From: G965214625 sp965214625
Lineage (GTDB): Bacteria > Pseudomonadota > Gammaproteobacteria > Arenicellales > Poriferihabitantaceae
Length of the DNA: 64,000 nucleotides
Assembly: GCA_965214625.1 (NCBI GenBank)
Contig: OZ243962.1
Coordinates: 2,294,001 to 2,358,000 of the forward strand
Direction of reading: 5' to 3'
Shown here: positions 53,158-62,354 of the stretch, one piece after another
How the letters are laid out: every line of letters begins with the position of its first letter
Numbering within the stretch: position 1 is the stretch's first letter
Program-made: the position numbers and the translations under genes
The notes under the pieces: generated by a model
Seen by the model: only the letters and a program-made list of their open reading frames with translations
What the model was told of the DNA's origin: nothing
Databases searched by the model: none

Positions 53158-53634
53158 GGGGGTTCGTTTGCCCTGATATCAAATGTTTCTCCGGTATCGA
53201 ACTTTCATTGGTAGACAACCAGCGTTCGCAGCGAAGATCATACGAATCGCATTTCAAAGAATTTCCTTGCCAAGGGGAAATATTATGAGGTTACGCTCTT
53301 TTGGTCTTGGCGAAAGCGCCGGATACAAATGGCCATCAATTTCAATTGGTTCGTCAGAAGAGTTTGCTTCTTGAATTGGTAAATCAGCAAGTATCCTATT
53401 TTCATCCGATCTTTCGGAAAGAAAAAGGATATCCCATTATCCTGAAATTGCTAAAAGGGAATAGTACTCGATGTGCTGACAGCGCTATCGGTTCCGCAAC
53501 CGGAGTTGAGGAGTCTGCAAGGAGTTGTCCTTGAGCCAGTATGGGTTATAATGATATCGTTTCAACAACGATAATTTGAGGTGCCTGATTTTAACGGGGT
53601 TCCGTCAAAACAAACATCAAGACAGGAGCGTAAA
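53158..53634. promoter_or_regulatory. Upstream region of the AOR operon
   Basis: The 477 bases are largely without a convincing gene; one 77-codon frame at 53301-53534 resembles no known protein. The promoter and inverted repeat near 53525-53573 are listed separately. Parts at 53360-53470 are AT-rich. Confidence 0.45.
53525..53573 (+). promoter_or_regulatory. Putative sigma-70 promoter and operator of the AOR operon
   Basis: A TTGTCC at 53525-53530 lies 16 bases before a perfect TATAAT at 53547-53552. Directly after it an inverted repeat of 7-base arms (TATCGTT at 53555-53561, AACGATA at 53567-53573, 5-base loop) covers the expected transcription start. This is a good place for a repressor site or a 5' hairpin. 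Confidence 0.5.
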
Positions 53635-54114
53635 ATGCAACGATCACTCTATATTGACCCTGCCAAGTGCACAGGTTGTCTGCAATGCGAGATGGCTTGT
53701 TCCTATGAGAATGAAGGGGTTTTCAATCCGGCGAAGTCCAGAATCAAGGTCTTTACGTTTCATGATGAAGGGCGTTTCGTGCCGTATACCTGTACGCAGT
53801 GCGATGAAGCCTGGTGTCTGCATGCGTGCCCTGTCGAGGCCATTACCCTGAATAAGGTGACGGGTGCGGTGGAAGTCAGTGATTCGGTCTGCGTTGGATG
53901 CAAGGTGTGCACCATTGCCTGTCCATTTGGGACTGTGAACTATAATCAGGATACCGGCAAAGTGGTGAAATGCGATCTTTGCGGTGGGGATCCGAAATGT
54001 GCCACTGCCTGTCCAACGGAGGCCATCACCTATGTTGACGCGAATGCCACTGGCCTTGAGAAAATGCGTGCCTGGGCGGGTAAAACAGATAATGCGGCTG
54101 CAGCAGCGCACTAG
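53635..54114 (+). CDS. Four-cluster ferredoxin subunit of the AOR complex
   Basis: The ATG at 53635 gives 159 residues (the open frame from 53581 adds 18). Four sets of cysteines of the CxxCxxCxxxC type occur: CTGCLQCEMAC, CTQCDEAWCLHACP, CVGCKVCTIACP and CDLCGGDPKCATACP. This pattern is typical of HycB/DMSO-reductase-B-like electron carriers and fits four [4Fe-4S] clusters. It lies 12 bases before the AOR gene. In the W-dependent AOR of Aromatoleum the small iron-sulfur subunit (AorA) occupies the same place and links the active subunit to the reductase. Confidence 0.9.
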   Translation: MQRSLYIDPAKCTGCLQCEMACSYENEGVFNPAKSRIKVFTFHDEGRFVPYTCTQCDEAWCLHACPVEAITLNKVTGAVEVSDSVCVGCKVCTIACPFGTVNYNQDTGKVVKCDLCGGDPKCATACPTEAITYVDANATGLEKMRAWAGKTDNAAAAAH

Positions 54115-54126
54115 GGGGACAGACCA

Positions 54127-55983
54127 ATGACGTGGACAAAAAAAATTCTTAGAGTGAATCTGACTGACGGAACGGTGACGAACGAGCCGTTGAATATGGA
54201 ATGGGCGGCAGACTATATCGGCCAGCGTGGCTTGGCGACACGTTATCTGGTCGAGGAAACCGATCCAAAATGCGATCCGTTGAGTCCGGATAACAAGCTG
54301 ATATTTGCGACAGGTCCCCTCACCGGAACGGCGGTATCGACAGCAGGCCGTTACTCTGTCATTACCAAAAGCCCTTTGACGGGGGGCGTCGCCTGTTCCA
54401 ACTCAGGCGGTTTTGTGGGTGCTGAACTGAAAGCGGCGGGCTGGGACATGATCATCTTCGAAGGCAAATCCTCCACACCGGTGTACCTGGAGGTGCTGAA
54501 TGAAAATGCCCGCCTGGTCGCGGCTGACGATATCTGGGGCAAATCAGTGTGGGCTGCTGATGAATGGTTGCATAACAAGTATCAGGATCCTCAGCTGCGT
54601 ATTGCTGCCGTGGGCCGATCAGCCGAGGCGGGCTGCCTGTATGCGGCAGTGATCAATGATCTTCACAGGGCGGCCGGCCGGTCCGGCGTGGGGACCGTGA
54701 TGGCATCCAAGAATCTCAAGGCGCTCGCGGTACGTGGGACTCGCGGCGTGGGCAATATCAAGGATCCGGCGCGATTCATGCAGTCTGTCGCGGAACAAAA
54801 AAAGGTACTGGCCGACAATGCGGTGACCGGACAGGGCTTGCCTGCGCTGGGGACGCAGGTGCTGATGAATGTCATCAATGAGGTCGGTGCCCTGCCGACG
54901 CATAATATGCGTGATGTCCAGTTTGACGGGGCAAGCAACATCTCGGGTGAGGCGATGCTGGAACCCAGAGAAAGCGATGGGAAGCCCAATCTGACCACCA
55001 ATGCGGCCTGTTTCGGGTGTACGATTGCCTGTGGCCGTATTTCGACCATTGACAAGACGCACTTTTCGGTTGAAAACAAACCGGAGTACTGGGGTAATTC
55101 CGGCGGATTGGAATATGAGGCTGCTTGGGCGATGGGGGCGGATACGGGCGTCGATGATCTTGATGCGATCACCTATACCAATTTCATTTGCAACGAGGAT
55201 GGGTTTGATCCCATTTCCTTCGGTGCGACGGTGGCCGCGGCAATGGAACTGTTTGAGATGGGTGCCATTACCCAGGAACAAACCGGGGGTGTCGAGTTGA
55301 AATTCGGTTCTGCCGAAGCACTCACATGGTGTGCGGACCAGGTTGCGACCGGCACCGGGTTCGGGAAGGACCTGGGCCTCGGATCGAAACGGTTATGTGA
55401 AAAATACGGTCATCCGGAACTTTCGATGACCGTCAAGGGACAGGAGTTTCCGGCCTACGATCCAAGAGGGATTCAAGGCATGGGACTGACGTATGCGACC
55501 TCCAACCGGGGTGCCTGTCACCTGCGAAGCTATACCGTGGCATCTGAAATCTTGGGTATTCCCGAAAAAACCGACCCGTTGGAGACGGATGGCAAGGCCG
55601 GGCTGGTCAAGGCATTCCAGGATGCCACTGCTGCGGTTGATTCCATGGGGGTGTGTGTTTTTACCACGTTTGCCTGGACTCTGGACAATATGGCACCACA
55701 ACTGGATGCGGCTTGTGAAGGGGAATGGACGGTGGATCGTCTCGTTGAGGCCGGTGAACGAATCTGGAATCTTGAGCGGGATTTTAATCTGAAGGCCGGC
55801 CTGACCGGGTCCGATGACAATCTTCCGGCAAGGCTGCTCAAGGATGCGGCAAAAACAGGCCCGGCAGAGGGCAAGGTCTGTGGGTTGGATAAAATGCTGC
55901 CCGAGTATTACGGACTGCGCGGCTGGACACCCCAAGGTGAATTGACTGACGAAGTGAGACAGAAGCTGTCACTCCCATTATGA
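54127..55983 (+). CDS. aor: Aldehyde:ferredoxin oxidoreductase, tungsten-type
   Basis: The 618-residue protein has the AOR fold: KKILRVNLTDGTVTNEPL at the start, GQRGLATRYLVEETDP, and the iron-sulfur motif NAACFGCTIACGR with three of the four cluster Cys; the fourth is probably in SMGVCVFTTFAW. AORs oxidise aldehydes to acids with a tungsten bis-pyranopterin cofactor and one [4Fe-4S] cluster. The neighbouring ferredoxin and FAD reductase match the AorABC arrangement of Aromatoleum, which uses aldehydes and, in reverse, acids. The final four bases overlap the FAD reductase start (ATGA). Confidence 0.92.
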   Translation: MTWTKKILRVNLTDGTVTNEPLNMEWAADYIGQRGLATRYLVEETDPKCDPLSPDNKLIFATGPLTGTAVSTAGRYSVITKSPLTGGVACSNSGGFVGAELKAAGWDMIIFEGKSSTPVYLEVLNENARLVAADDIWGKSVWAADEWLHNKYQDPQLRIAAVGRSAEAGCLYAAVINDLHRAAGRSGVGTVMASKNLKALAVRGTRGVGNIKDPARFMQSVAEQKKVLADNAVTGQGLPALGTQVLMNVINEVGALPTHNMRDVQFDGASNISGEAMLEPRESDGKPNLTTNAACFGCTIACGRISTIDKTHFSVENKPEYWGNSGGLEYEAAWAMGADTGVDDLDAITYTNFICNEDGFDPISFGATVAAAMELFEMGAITQEQTGGVELKFGSAEALTWCADQVATGTGFGKDLGLGSKRLCEKYGHPELSMTVKGQEFPAYDPRGIQGMGLTYATSNRGACHLRSYTVASEILGIPEKTDPLETDGKAGLVKAFQDATAAVDSMGVCVFTTFAWTLDNMAPQLDAACEGEWTVDRLVEAGERIWNLERDFNLKAGLTGSDDNLPARLLKDAAKTGPAEGKVCGLDKMLPEYYGLRGWTPQGELTDEVRQKLSLPL

Positions 55984-57224
55984 AGTATGTCATTATCGGT
56001 GCCGGGCCGGCAGGCGTGGTGGCGGCCGAGACGTTGCGCCATCTCGATCCGCTGGCCAGTATCGTATTGATCGGTGATGAATCGGAGCCGCCGTATTCCC
56101 GTATGGCCATTCCGTATCTGTTGATTGAACAGATCGGTGAACCGGGCACCTATCTGAGAAAACAGGACGGCTATTTCCCGCAAAGGGGCATTTCGGTCAT
56201 TGTCGGAACCGTTTCATCGATCGATATCGCGGCCAACAAGGTGATTCTGTCAGATGGAATGCACCATGATTACGACAAGCTGCTGGTGGCCACCGGCTCG
56301 ACACCCATTTCTCCGCCGATCCCGGGTATTGATCATGACAGGGTGACCAGTTGCTGGACACTTGACGATGCCCGAAAAATCAGTGCCGGCTTGAAGCCGG
56401 GTGCGTCGGTGGTGCTGATCGGCGCCGGATTTATCGGGTGTATCATACTGGAGGCACTGGTCGCCTCGGGTGCCAAGCTGACGGTGATCGAGATGGGAAA
56501 TCGGATGGTTCCGCGGATGCTTGACGAACAATGCGGCGCGTTGCTGGAGCGGTGGTGCCAACACAAAGGGGTCAATGTCATGACCAGTTCACAAGTGGAG
56601 TCCATCGAGTCTGTCGGTGAAATGGCCAAGGTCCATATCAGTGGCGGACGTGCAGTCGAGGCCGAACTGGTCATTTCTGCCGTGGGGGTGAAAGCCAATG
56701 CCGAGTTTCTTTCGGATGGTGACGTGGAGCGGGTCAACGGCGCGGTTAAGATTGATGCGTTCATGCAGTCTTCGGTGCCCGATATCTATGCGGCCGGGGA
56801 TGTGGCTTATGCCAAGGACTTTTCGACCGGGGGTTATAGTGTTCAGGCCATCCAACCGACGGCGGTGGAGCATGCCCGAATTGCCGCGCACAATATGGTG
56901 AACCATGGATCAGTCCGGCATCAGGGGAGTGTGTTGATGAATGTACTGGATACCGTCGGTTTGGTCTCGGTCTCTTACGGACAATGGGAAGGCGTCGAGG
57001 GAGGGGAGTGTGCCCGGTTGATTGATGAGGCCCATTTCAGGTATATCCAGCTGCAGTTTGAACAGGACAGACTGGTTGGCGCAAATACGCTTGGCATGAC
57101 GCAACATGTTGGCGTTCTTCGGGGATTGATCCAGGGACGGGTGCGACTGGGGGACTGGAAACAGCGTCTGATGAATAATCCACTGCAGGTGATGGAAGCC
57201 TATCTGGCCACGGTCCACGGCTAG
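55980..57224 (+). CDS. FAD-dependent NAD(P)H oxidoreductase of the AOR operon (AorC-like)
   Basis: The 414-residue flavoprotein has two Rossmann motifs, VIIGAGPAGVVAAETLR and VVLIGAGFIGCIILEAL, and VPDIYAAGDVAY for the second FAD contact. It belongs to the pyridine-nucleotide-disulfide oxidoreductase fold without the redox disulfide, close to rubredoxin and ferredoxin reductases. Overlap with the AOR gene and the ferredoxin gene upstream suggest it passes aldehyde-derived electrons to NAD+. Confidence 0.88.
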   Translation: MKYVIIGAGPAGVVAAETLRHLDPLASIVLIGDESEPPYSRMAIPYLLIEQIGEPGTYLRKQDGYFPQRGISVIVGTVSSIDIAANKVILSDGMHHDYDKLLVATGSTPISPPIPGIDHDRVTSCWTLDDARKISAGLKPGASVVLIGAGFIGCIILEALVASGAKLTVIEMGNRMVPRMLDEQCGALLERWCQHKGVNVMTSSQVESIESVGEMAKVHISGGRAVEAELVISAVGVKANAEFLSDGDVERVNGAVKIDAFMQSSVPDIYAAGDVAYAKDFSTGGYSVQAIQPTAVEHARIAAHNMVNHGSVRHQGSVLMNVLDTVGLVSVSYGQWEGVEGGECARLIDEAHFRYIQLQFEQDRLVGANTLGMTQHVGVLRGLIQGRVRLGDWKQRLMNNPLQVMEAYLATVHG

Positions 57225-57240
57225 TTGTCCTGTCGACTGT

Positions 57241-57489
57241 ATGGAGGTCACGTTCAAGTTATTTGCAACGCTGATGCCGTATTTGCCGACCGAAGCGGTC
57301 AAGAATGCGGTGAAACTGCAGGTTGATGAACATACCACGCCCAATCATTTGATTGACCGCTTTCAGGTGCCCCGTTCCGAAGTGCATCTGGTCTTGGTCA
57401 ATGGCATCTATTTGCATGAGACTGACCGGGACCGGCCATTGCATGCGCACGATACGCTGGCCATCTGGCCGCCTGTGGCAGGAGGATGA
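57241..57489 (+). CDS. MoaD/ThiS-family sulfur carrier, first copy
   Basis: The 82-residue protein has a beta-grasp pattern (MEVTFKLFATLMPYLP) and the functional C-terminal Gly-Gly (WPPVAGG). MoaD-like carriers supply sulfur as a thiocarboxylate to the pterin dithiolene. It lies 16 bases after the FAD reductase gene and overlaps the next gene by 4 bases. A second carrier of the same type is encoded at 57796. They may serve molybdenum and tungsten cofactor synthesis separately or both serve the AOR. Confidence 0.88.
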   Translation: MEVTFKLFATLMPYLPTEAVKNAVKLQVDEHTTPNHLIDRFQVPRSEVHLVLVNGIYLHETDRDRPLHAHDTLAIWPPVAGG

Positions 57490-57791
57490 ATGACCAATCG
57501 CCTGCATTCAGCTATCAGGCGGATATGGGGTTTACCCGGCAGGAACTGCTCAAAGGACTGCCGACGGCGGTTTACCCCTACCAGTTGTCGGTACGATCAG
57601 ATTTGTTGATTGAAATCACCTTGGGGCAACAGTGTGCGCAATTGAGCCTGCAGCCGGAAAAATCAAGAAAAATCGCGTCCATTACCCTGCCGGTCACCGC
57701 AATAAGACTGGATTTCTTTGGATTTGATGAAACACAGTATCAGGCGTTCATGACTCGATTCAAGCGTTACCTGCATCGCGGTGGAGGGTAG
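57486..57791 (+). CDS. Unknown small protein in the AOR operon
   Basis: The 101-residue product (MNDQSPAFSYQADMGFTRQE at the start) has no recognised domain, no signal and no membrane span. It is flanked by two MoaD-like genes, overlapping the first by 4 bases and ending 4 bases before the second. It ends in three glycines (RYLHRGGG). The middle part (SVRSDLLIEITLGQQCAQLS) suggests a beta-rich fold. A role in tungsten-cofactor synthesis or AOR maturation is inferred from position only. Confidence 0.7.
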   Translation: MNDQSPAFSYQADMGFTRQELLKGLPTAVYPYQLSVRSDLLIEITLGQQCAQLSLQPEKSRKIASITLPVTAIRLDFFGFDETQYQAFMTRFKRYLHRGGG

Positions 57792-57795
57792 TGGG

Positions 57796-58044
57796 ATGAA
57801 AGTGACCCTCAAATTATTTTCCAATCTGATGGAATATCTGCCACCGGGCGCACAGGGTAATATGATCGAGTTATCGGTCAGTGACAGCGCCACGGTATAC
57901 AGTCTTGTCGATGATCTCGGGATTCCACGAAAGGACATTCAAGTCATTATGAGAAACGGGGAATTCTGTCCTCCCGAAAACAGGAATGACGTCCTGTCGG
58001 ACGAGGACAAGATTTCAGTGTGGCCCTCCATTCAAGGTGGCTAA
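57796..58044 (+). CDS. MoaD/ThiS-family sulfur carrier, second copy
   Basis: The ATG at 57796 has GGAGGG 8 bases upstream and gives 82 residues, the same length as the first carrier (an earlier GTG at 57781 is possible). It has the beta-grasp start (MKVTLKLFSNLMEYLPPG) and ends WPSIQGG with the needed Gly-Gly. The two copies resemble each other only partly, which suggests an old duplication. It is the last gene before a 134-base gap to moaA. Confidence 0.88.
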   Translation: MKVTLKLFSNLMEYLPPGAQGNMIELSVSDSATVYSLVDDLGIPRKDIQVIMRNGEFCPPENRNDVLSDEDKISVWPSIQGG

Positions 58045-58145
58045 GCCATCTGTCTGAATGTCGCCGCAATCAGGTAGGGGCCCTCACAGACCGGGGACAA
58101 ATGGTCATCAGGCGATCTTGATCATCCGTATCGGGGCAGATAGGT

Positions 58146-58178
58146 TATAATTTATCCATTTACGAGAGGCAGATTGTC
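58146..58178 (+). promoter_or_regulatory. Possible moaA promoter -10 and ribosome binding site
   Basis: A perfect TATAAT lies at 58146-58151, 27 bases before the GTG start. The best upstream match to -35 is TTGATC, at a spacing of 22, which is too long, so the promoter is tentative. A GAGAGG lies 9 bases before the start codon. Confidence 0.4.
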
Positions 58179-59207
58179 GTGCTCCAGGATCAGTTGCAAC
58201 GCCCGTTGCGGGATTTGAGGATTTCAGTGACTGATCGCTGTAATTTCCGTTGTGGCTATTGCATGCCGAAAGACGTGTTCGGCAAGGGATATCCGTTTCT
58301 CAAATCCAGGGAATTGTTGACTTATCCGGAGATTGAAACCGTCGTTCGGGCATTCACGGCTCTCGGTGTCACAAAAATCCGCTTGACCGGAGGTGAGCCA
58401 TTGCTCAGAAAGGATATTGAAAAGCTGATCGAGCGACTGGTCCGTCTCCCCGAAATCAAGGATATTGCCATCACCACCAATGCCTCTTTGCTGACCCGGT
58501 CCCGAGCCCGGTCCCTAAAGCAGGTCGGCATCCGAAGAATCAACATCAGCATGGATGCCATCACGCCCGAGATATATCAGAAAATCAACCAGATATCTTA
58601 TCCGATGCAGGTCATTCTTGATGGCATCGAGAACGCATTGACAGTCGGTTTCAAAACGGTCAAGGTCAACATGGTGGTTCAAAAGGGTATTAATGAACAG
58701 GATATTATTCCGATGGTGAATTATTTCAGGGGGAAGGGGGTGGTGTTGCGATTTATCGAGTTCATGGATGTGGGAAACTATAATGGCTGGAGTCTTGATC
58801 AGGTATTTAGTGCGCGGCAGATCATCTCGTTGATTGAATCACACTATCCCCTGAAAACGGTGGAAGCAAACTATCCGGGTGAAGTGGCCAAACGGTGGCA
58901 GTATCTGGACGGAGAAGGGGAAATCGGGGTCATTTCATCGATTACCCAGCCCTTTTGCGGAGGCTGCGCCAGAGCCCGGCTATCGGCGGTAGGCGAATTG
59001 TATACCTGCCTCTTTGCCCGGTCCGGGTTTGATTTGCGGAAATTGCTCAGGGATACTCCCGATGAACAACGGATTGTCGAGGAAATCGCCCGCATATGGC
59101 GGGGCAGGCAAGACCAATACTCGGTTGAGAGATTGAGGGGGGGAGGTACGCCCGTTCGAATCAGTCGTGGCCCACAAAAGGTCGAAATGTCATATATTGG
59201 AGGCTAG
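58179..59207 (+). CDS. moaA: GTP 3',8-cyclase MoaA
   Basis: The GTG start gives 342 residues with the radical-SAM motif CNFRCGYC near residue 21, KIRLTGGEPLLRKDI, and the second cluster set CGGCARARLSAVGELYTC, followed by a late Cys-free tail. It ends SYIGG, with the Gly-Gly needed for catalysis in MoaA. MoaA makes the first intermediate of the molybdopterin pathway, which also leads to the tungsten cofactor. The gene has its own possible -10 but lies in the AOR block, so it may be dedicated to AOR cofactor supply. No moaC or moaE is in this window. Confidence 0.93.
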   Translation: MLQDQLQRPLRDLRISVTDRCNFRCGYCMPKDVFGKGYPFLKSRELLTYPEIETVVRAFTALGVTKIRLTGGEPLLRKDIEKLIERLVRLPEIKDIAITTNASLLTRSRARSLKQVGIRRINISMDAITPEIYQKINQISYPMQVILDGIENALTVGFKTVKVNMVVQKGINEQDIIPMVNYFRGKGVVLRFIEFMDVGNYNGWSLDQVFSARQIISLIESHYPLKTVEANYPGEVAKRWQYLDGEGEIGVISSITQPFCGGCARARLSAVGELYTCLFARSGFDLRKLLRDTPDEQRIVEEIARIWRGRQDQYSVERLRGGGTPVRISRGPQKVEMSYIGG

Positions 59208-59390
59208 TGGGCGAGTGCCTCTGGGAGTGACCATCGAACCGCCACGGCGATCATGCCTTGAACCGGGGCGTCCTGGTCGTGACTCTGACGGTCCGGTTTC
59301 CAGGCGATCCGGTGATATGAATCGAAGATGGCTCAATAAATACAATCAATCTACGTTAGAATTAAACGGTTGTTCATACCAGAGAATCAG

Positions 59391-59909
59391 TTGATTAAAA
59401 GAAAGCACTGTTATTCCAGGGAGGATCTGCTGTCTTGCGGACAGGGCAATCTGTTCGGGGCGGGGAATGCACAGCTCCCGCTGCCGGATATGCTCATGTT
59501 TGATCGCATTGTGCATATTGATGAGGAGGGCGGGCGCTACGGGAAGGGCGCTGTGGTGGCCGAGCTCGATATTTCTCCGGATTTGTGGTTTTTTGCCTGT
59601 CATTTCCAGGATGATCCGGTGATGCCGGGCTGTCTGGGAGTGGATGCGCTGTGGCAACTGGTCGGATTTTCATTGGGGTGGCGGGGCGGCGAGGGTCATG
59701 GTCGTGCGTTAGGCTCAGGCGAGATCAAGTTCACCGGCCAAATCACGCCCGAGTGCAAGCAGGTTGTGTATTGTGTCGAGTTCAAGCGAGTCATCATGCG
59801 CAAACTGATCATGGGGATTGCTGATGGAACGGTAACGGTTGACGGCAACCTGGTCTATGACTGCAGGGATCTCAGAGTAGGCCTGTTTAAGAATACCCAG
59901 TCCTTTTGA
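59391..59909 (+). CDS. fabA: 3-hydroxydecanoyl-ACP dehydratase/isomerase FabA
   Basis: A TTG at 59391 gives 172 residues, the length of E. coli FabA; an earlier TTG at 59370 adds 7 residues with no better ribosome site. Motifs include CYSREDLLSCGQGNLFG, AQLPLPDMLMFDRI, the catalytic His in FACHFQDDPVMPG and Asp in GVDALWQLVGFSLGW. FabA dehydrates 3-hydroxydecanoyl-ACP and isomerises the product, the branch point to unsaturated fatty acids. FabB follows after 125 bases, the usual FabA-FabB partnership. Confidence 0.93.
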   Translation: MIKRKHCYSREDLLSCGQGNLFGAGNAQLPLPDMLMFDRIVHIDEEGGRYGKGAVVAELDISPDLWFFACHFQDDPVMPGCLGVDALWQLVGFSLGWRGGEGHGRALGSGEIKFTGQITPECKQVVYCVEFKRVIMRKLIMGIADGTVTVDGNLVYDCRDLRVGLFKNTQSF

Positions 59910-60034
59910 GGCAAGTGAACCATTGATGTTTTTTCATGATCAGGCATCGTGTTATTTGAGACAGAATTCCATATGGTCAATCTCCCGGATCGGCTAGGGG
60001 AAAAGAACCTTCATCGAATTTTCAAGAGAGTATC

Positions 60035-61252
60035 ATGAGGCGCACTGTTATAACGGGTTACGGTATTATTTCCAGCTTGGGAAATAATAAAACTGAAGTA
60101 ACAGAGTCACTGGTCAAGGGACGGTCAGGCATCGAACACTGCGAGGAATATCAGGCACTTGGAATGCGCAGCCACGTGCACGGCACGATCAATATCGATG
60201 CGGCCGCGCTGATCGACAGGAAGCTGCATCGGTTTATGGGGGATGCGGCTGCCTATTGCTATCTCGCAATGCAAGAGGCGGTCGACCACGCGAACCTGTC
60301 CCAAGATCGGGTGTCAAGCGAAAGAACCGGGTTACTGCTCGGTACGGGAGGAGCCTCGCCGAAACACATCGTGCTGGCGGCTGATACGCTCAGGGAACGG
60401 GGCGTCAAGAGAGTGGGTCCCTATATGGTCACCAAAACCATGGCAAGCACCATTCCGGCCTGTATCGGCACTGCATTCAAGATAAAAGGGGTGTCGTACT
60501 CGATCAGTTCGGCCTGCTCGACCAGCGCGCATTGTATTGGCCATGGCGCCGAACTGATTCAGTTGGGCAAACAGGACATTGTCTTTGCAGGCGGCGGTGA
60601 AGAACTGCATTGGTCCTTATCGGTACTGTTCGACGGGATGAGTGCGATGTCATCCAATTTCAATGACGAACCGACGCGTGCTTCCCGACCTTATGACGTG
60701 GACCGTGACGGGTTTGTCATTTCAGGGGGGGCTGGCGTCGTGGTCCTGGAAGAGATGGAACATGCCATTGACCGGGGTGCGAGGATCTATGCCGAGCTGG
60801 TCGGTTATGGTGCGACTTCGGATGGTTATGACATGGTGCAACCGTCGGGAGAGGGAGCGGTCAGATGCATGCAGCAGGCCACCCGCCATCTTGATCAGCC
60901 GGTACAGTACATCAATGCACACGGAACAAGCACTCCGGTGGGTGATGTCAGGGAACTGGAAGCAATCGCACGGGTTTTCGGGGCGCATTGCCCTTATATC
61001 AGTTCGACCAAGTCGCTGAGTGGCCATGCGCTTGGCGCAGCGGGTGCCAACGAATCGATTTATACCCTGCTGATGATGGAATCCGGGTTTCTTGCGGCCT
61101 CAGCGAATATCGATAACATGGACAAGCAGGCGATGGATTATCCGATTGTCACGAAAAGGATGGATAATGTGGATTTAGGTCTTGCCATGAGCAACAGTTT
61201 TGGTTTTGGAGGAACGAACTGTTCGTTGGTGTTCAGGCGCTGGCGCGAATAA
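60035..61252 (+). CDS. fabB: 3-oxoacyl-ACP synthase I FabB
   Basis: The 405-residue ketosynthase has the catalytic triad: Cys in SISSACSTSAHCIG, His in NAHGTSTPVGD and His in SLSGHALGAAGANE. The end GLAMSNSFGFGGTNCSLVF is also typical. FabB elongates the cis-3-decenoyl chain made by FabA. A 5' AT-rich stretch lies before the gene, but no separate promoter was defined. Confidence 0.95.
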   Translation: MRRTVITGYGIISSLGNNKTEVTESLVKGRSGIEHCEEYQALGMRSHVHGTINIDAAALIDRKLHRFMGDAAAYCYLAMQEAVDHANLSQDRVSSERTGLLLGTGGASPKHIVLAADTLRERGVKRVGPYMVTKTMASTIPACIGTAFKIKGVSYSISSACSTSAHCIGHGAELIQLGKQDIVFAGGGEELHWSLSVLFDGMSAMSSNFNDEPTRASRPYDVDRDGFVISGGAGVVVLEEMEHAIDRGARIYAELVGYGATSDGYDMVQPSGEGAVRCMQQATRHLDQPVQYINAHGTSTPVGDVRELEAIARVFGAHCPYISSTKSLSGHALGAAGANESIYTLLMMESGFLAASANIDNMDKQAMDYPIVTKRMDNVDLGLAMSNSFGFGGTNCSLVFRRWRE

Positions 61253-61316
61253 TGCGCATTGTGTACTCGGTCCCACCGTTGTCCCGGGACTGTTAACACG
61301 ATCACGTTCCCGCCCA

Positions 61317-62354
61317 ATGACAGGTCAGTATCGTCTCGCGATTATTGTCTGGCTCGGTCTTTGCGCCTGCCTGATATTTTTCATGATATTGCTTGGGGGT
61401 GCGGTACGGCTCACCGGTTCCGGTTTGTCGATGGTGGACTGGAAACCGCTGACCGGCATTATCCCCCCCCTGGGGGCCATGCAATGGCAGCAGGCGTTCG
61501 ACAAGTACAAACAGTTTGCTGAATTTCAATTCGTGAACCAAGACATGGTGCTTGTGGAATTTCAATTCATCTTTCTGATGGAATATGCACACAGGGTACT
61601 GGGACGGATTATCGGGTTCGTGTTTTTTGTGCCGTTTGTTTTTTTCCTGTTCAAGCAGTGTCTCAGTGCCCTCTTGATCGGCCGATTGTGGTTGTTGTTT
61701 TGTCTGGGGGCGGTACAGGGTGTCATGGGATGGTATATGGTGAAAAGCGGGCTGGTTGACGATCCACATGTCAGTCAGTACCGGTTGATGCTCCATTTTA
61801 TGCTTGCGGTTATTATCTATGCGTATATGATCCGACTGCTCGTCGGATTGCTTCCCGCCTTTAGGCTATCGGGCAATCCATCACTGAATTACCTTGCCGT
61901 TGCGGTGCTGATTGTGCTGTTGGTCATGATGGCGTCCGGCGCATTGGTCGCAGGAACCCGTGCCGGGTTCATTTTCAACACGTACCCCAAAATGGGGCTG
62001 GAGTGGGTCCCATCGCAGCTGTTTTCGATGACGCCGATGTGGTTGAATTTTTTCGAGAACCCGGTGACCATTCAATTCCTGCATCGCTGGTTGGCCATGT
62101 TGGTGTTGCTGGGGACCGTATTTTATGCAATACGGATTTTCCATGCCGACAAATCGAATTTCGCCACGTGGATCAGTATTGTCCTCGTTGCCGTTGCCGT
62201 TGTTCAGGTCATTTTGGGGATTGTGACACTGCTCTTGCATGTGCCGTCGATACTGGCTGTGACCCATCAGGCAGGCGCCCTGATCCTGTTGACGGTCGTT
62301 GTGGTCAGTCTCGCGGCACGATTCCAGAAATGGATTCCGCGACAGACAGGGTGA
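61317..62354 (+). CDS. Heme A synthase, COX15/CtaA family
   Basis: The ATG at 61317 gives 345 residues with about eight membrane spans; the longer frame to 61200 overlaps fabB. COX15-type marks are RLTGSGLSMVDWKPLTGIIP, EYAHRVLGRIIG, LHRWLAMLVLLG and VTHQAGAL. The enzyme oxidises the C8 methyl of heme O to make heme A for cytochrome aa3 oxidase. No ctaB or cox genes are adjacent. The absence of a ribosome binding site before the ATG makes the start less sure. Confidence 0.9.
   Translation: MTGQYRLAIIVWLGLCACLIFFMILLGGAVRLTGSGLSMVDWKPLTGIIPPLGAMQWQQAFDKYKQFAEFQFVNQDMVLVEFQFIFLMEYAHRVLGRIIGFVFFVPFVFFLFKQCLSALLIGRLWLLFCLGAVQGVMGWYMVKSGLVDDPHVSQYRLMLHFMLAVIIYAYMIRLLVGLLPAFRLSGNPSLNYLAVAVLIVLLVMMASGALVAGTRAGFIFNTYPKMGLEWVPSQLFSMTPMWLNFFENPVTIQFLHRWLAMLVLLGTVFYAIRIFHADKSNFATWISIVLVAVAVVQVILGIVTLLLHVPSILAVTHQAGALILLTVVVVSLAARFQKWIPRQTG

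Noticed and set aside
53301..53534. A 77-codon plus-strand frame upstream of the AOR operon
   Set aside because: It has no recognised domain and ends near the promoter region; the composition is not protein-like.
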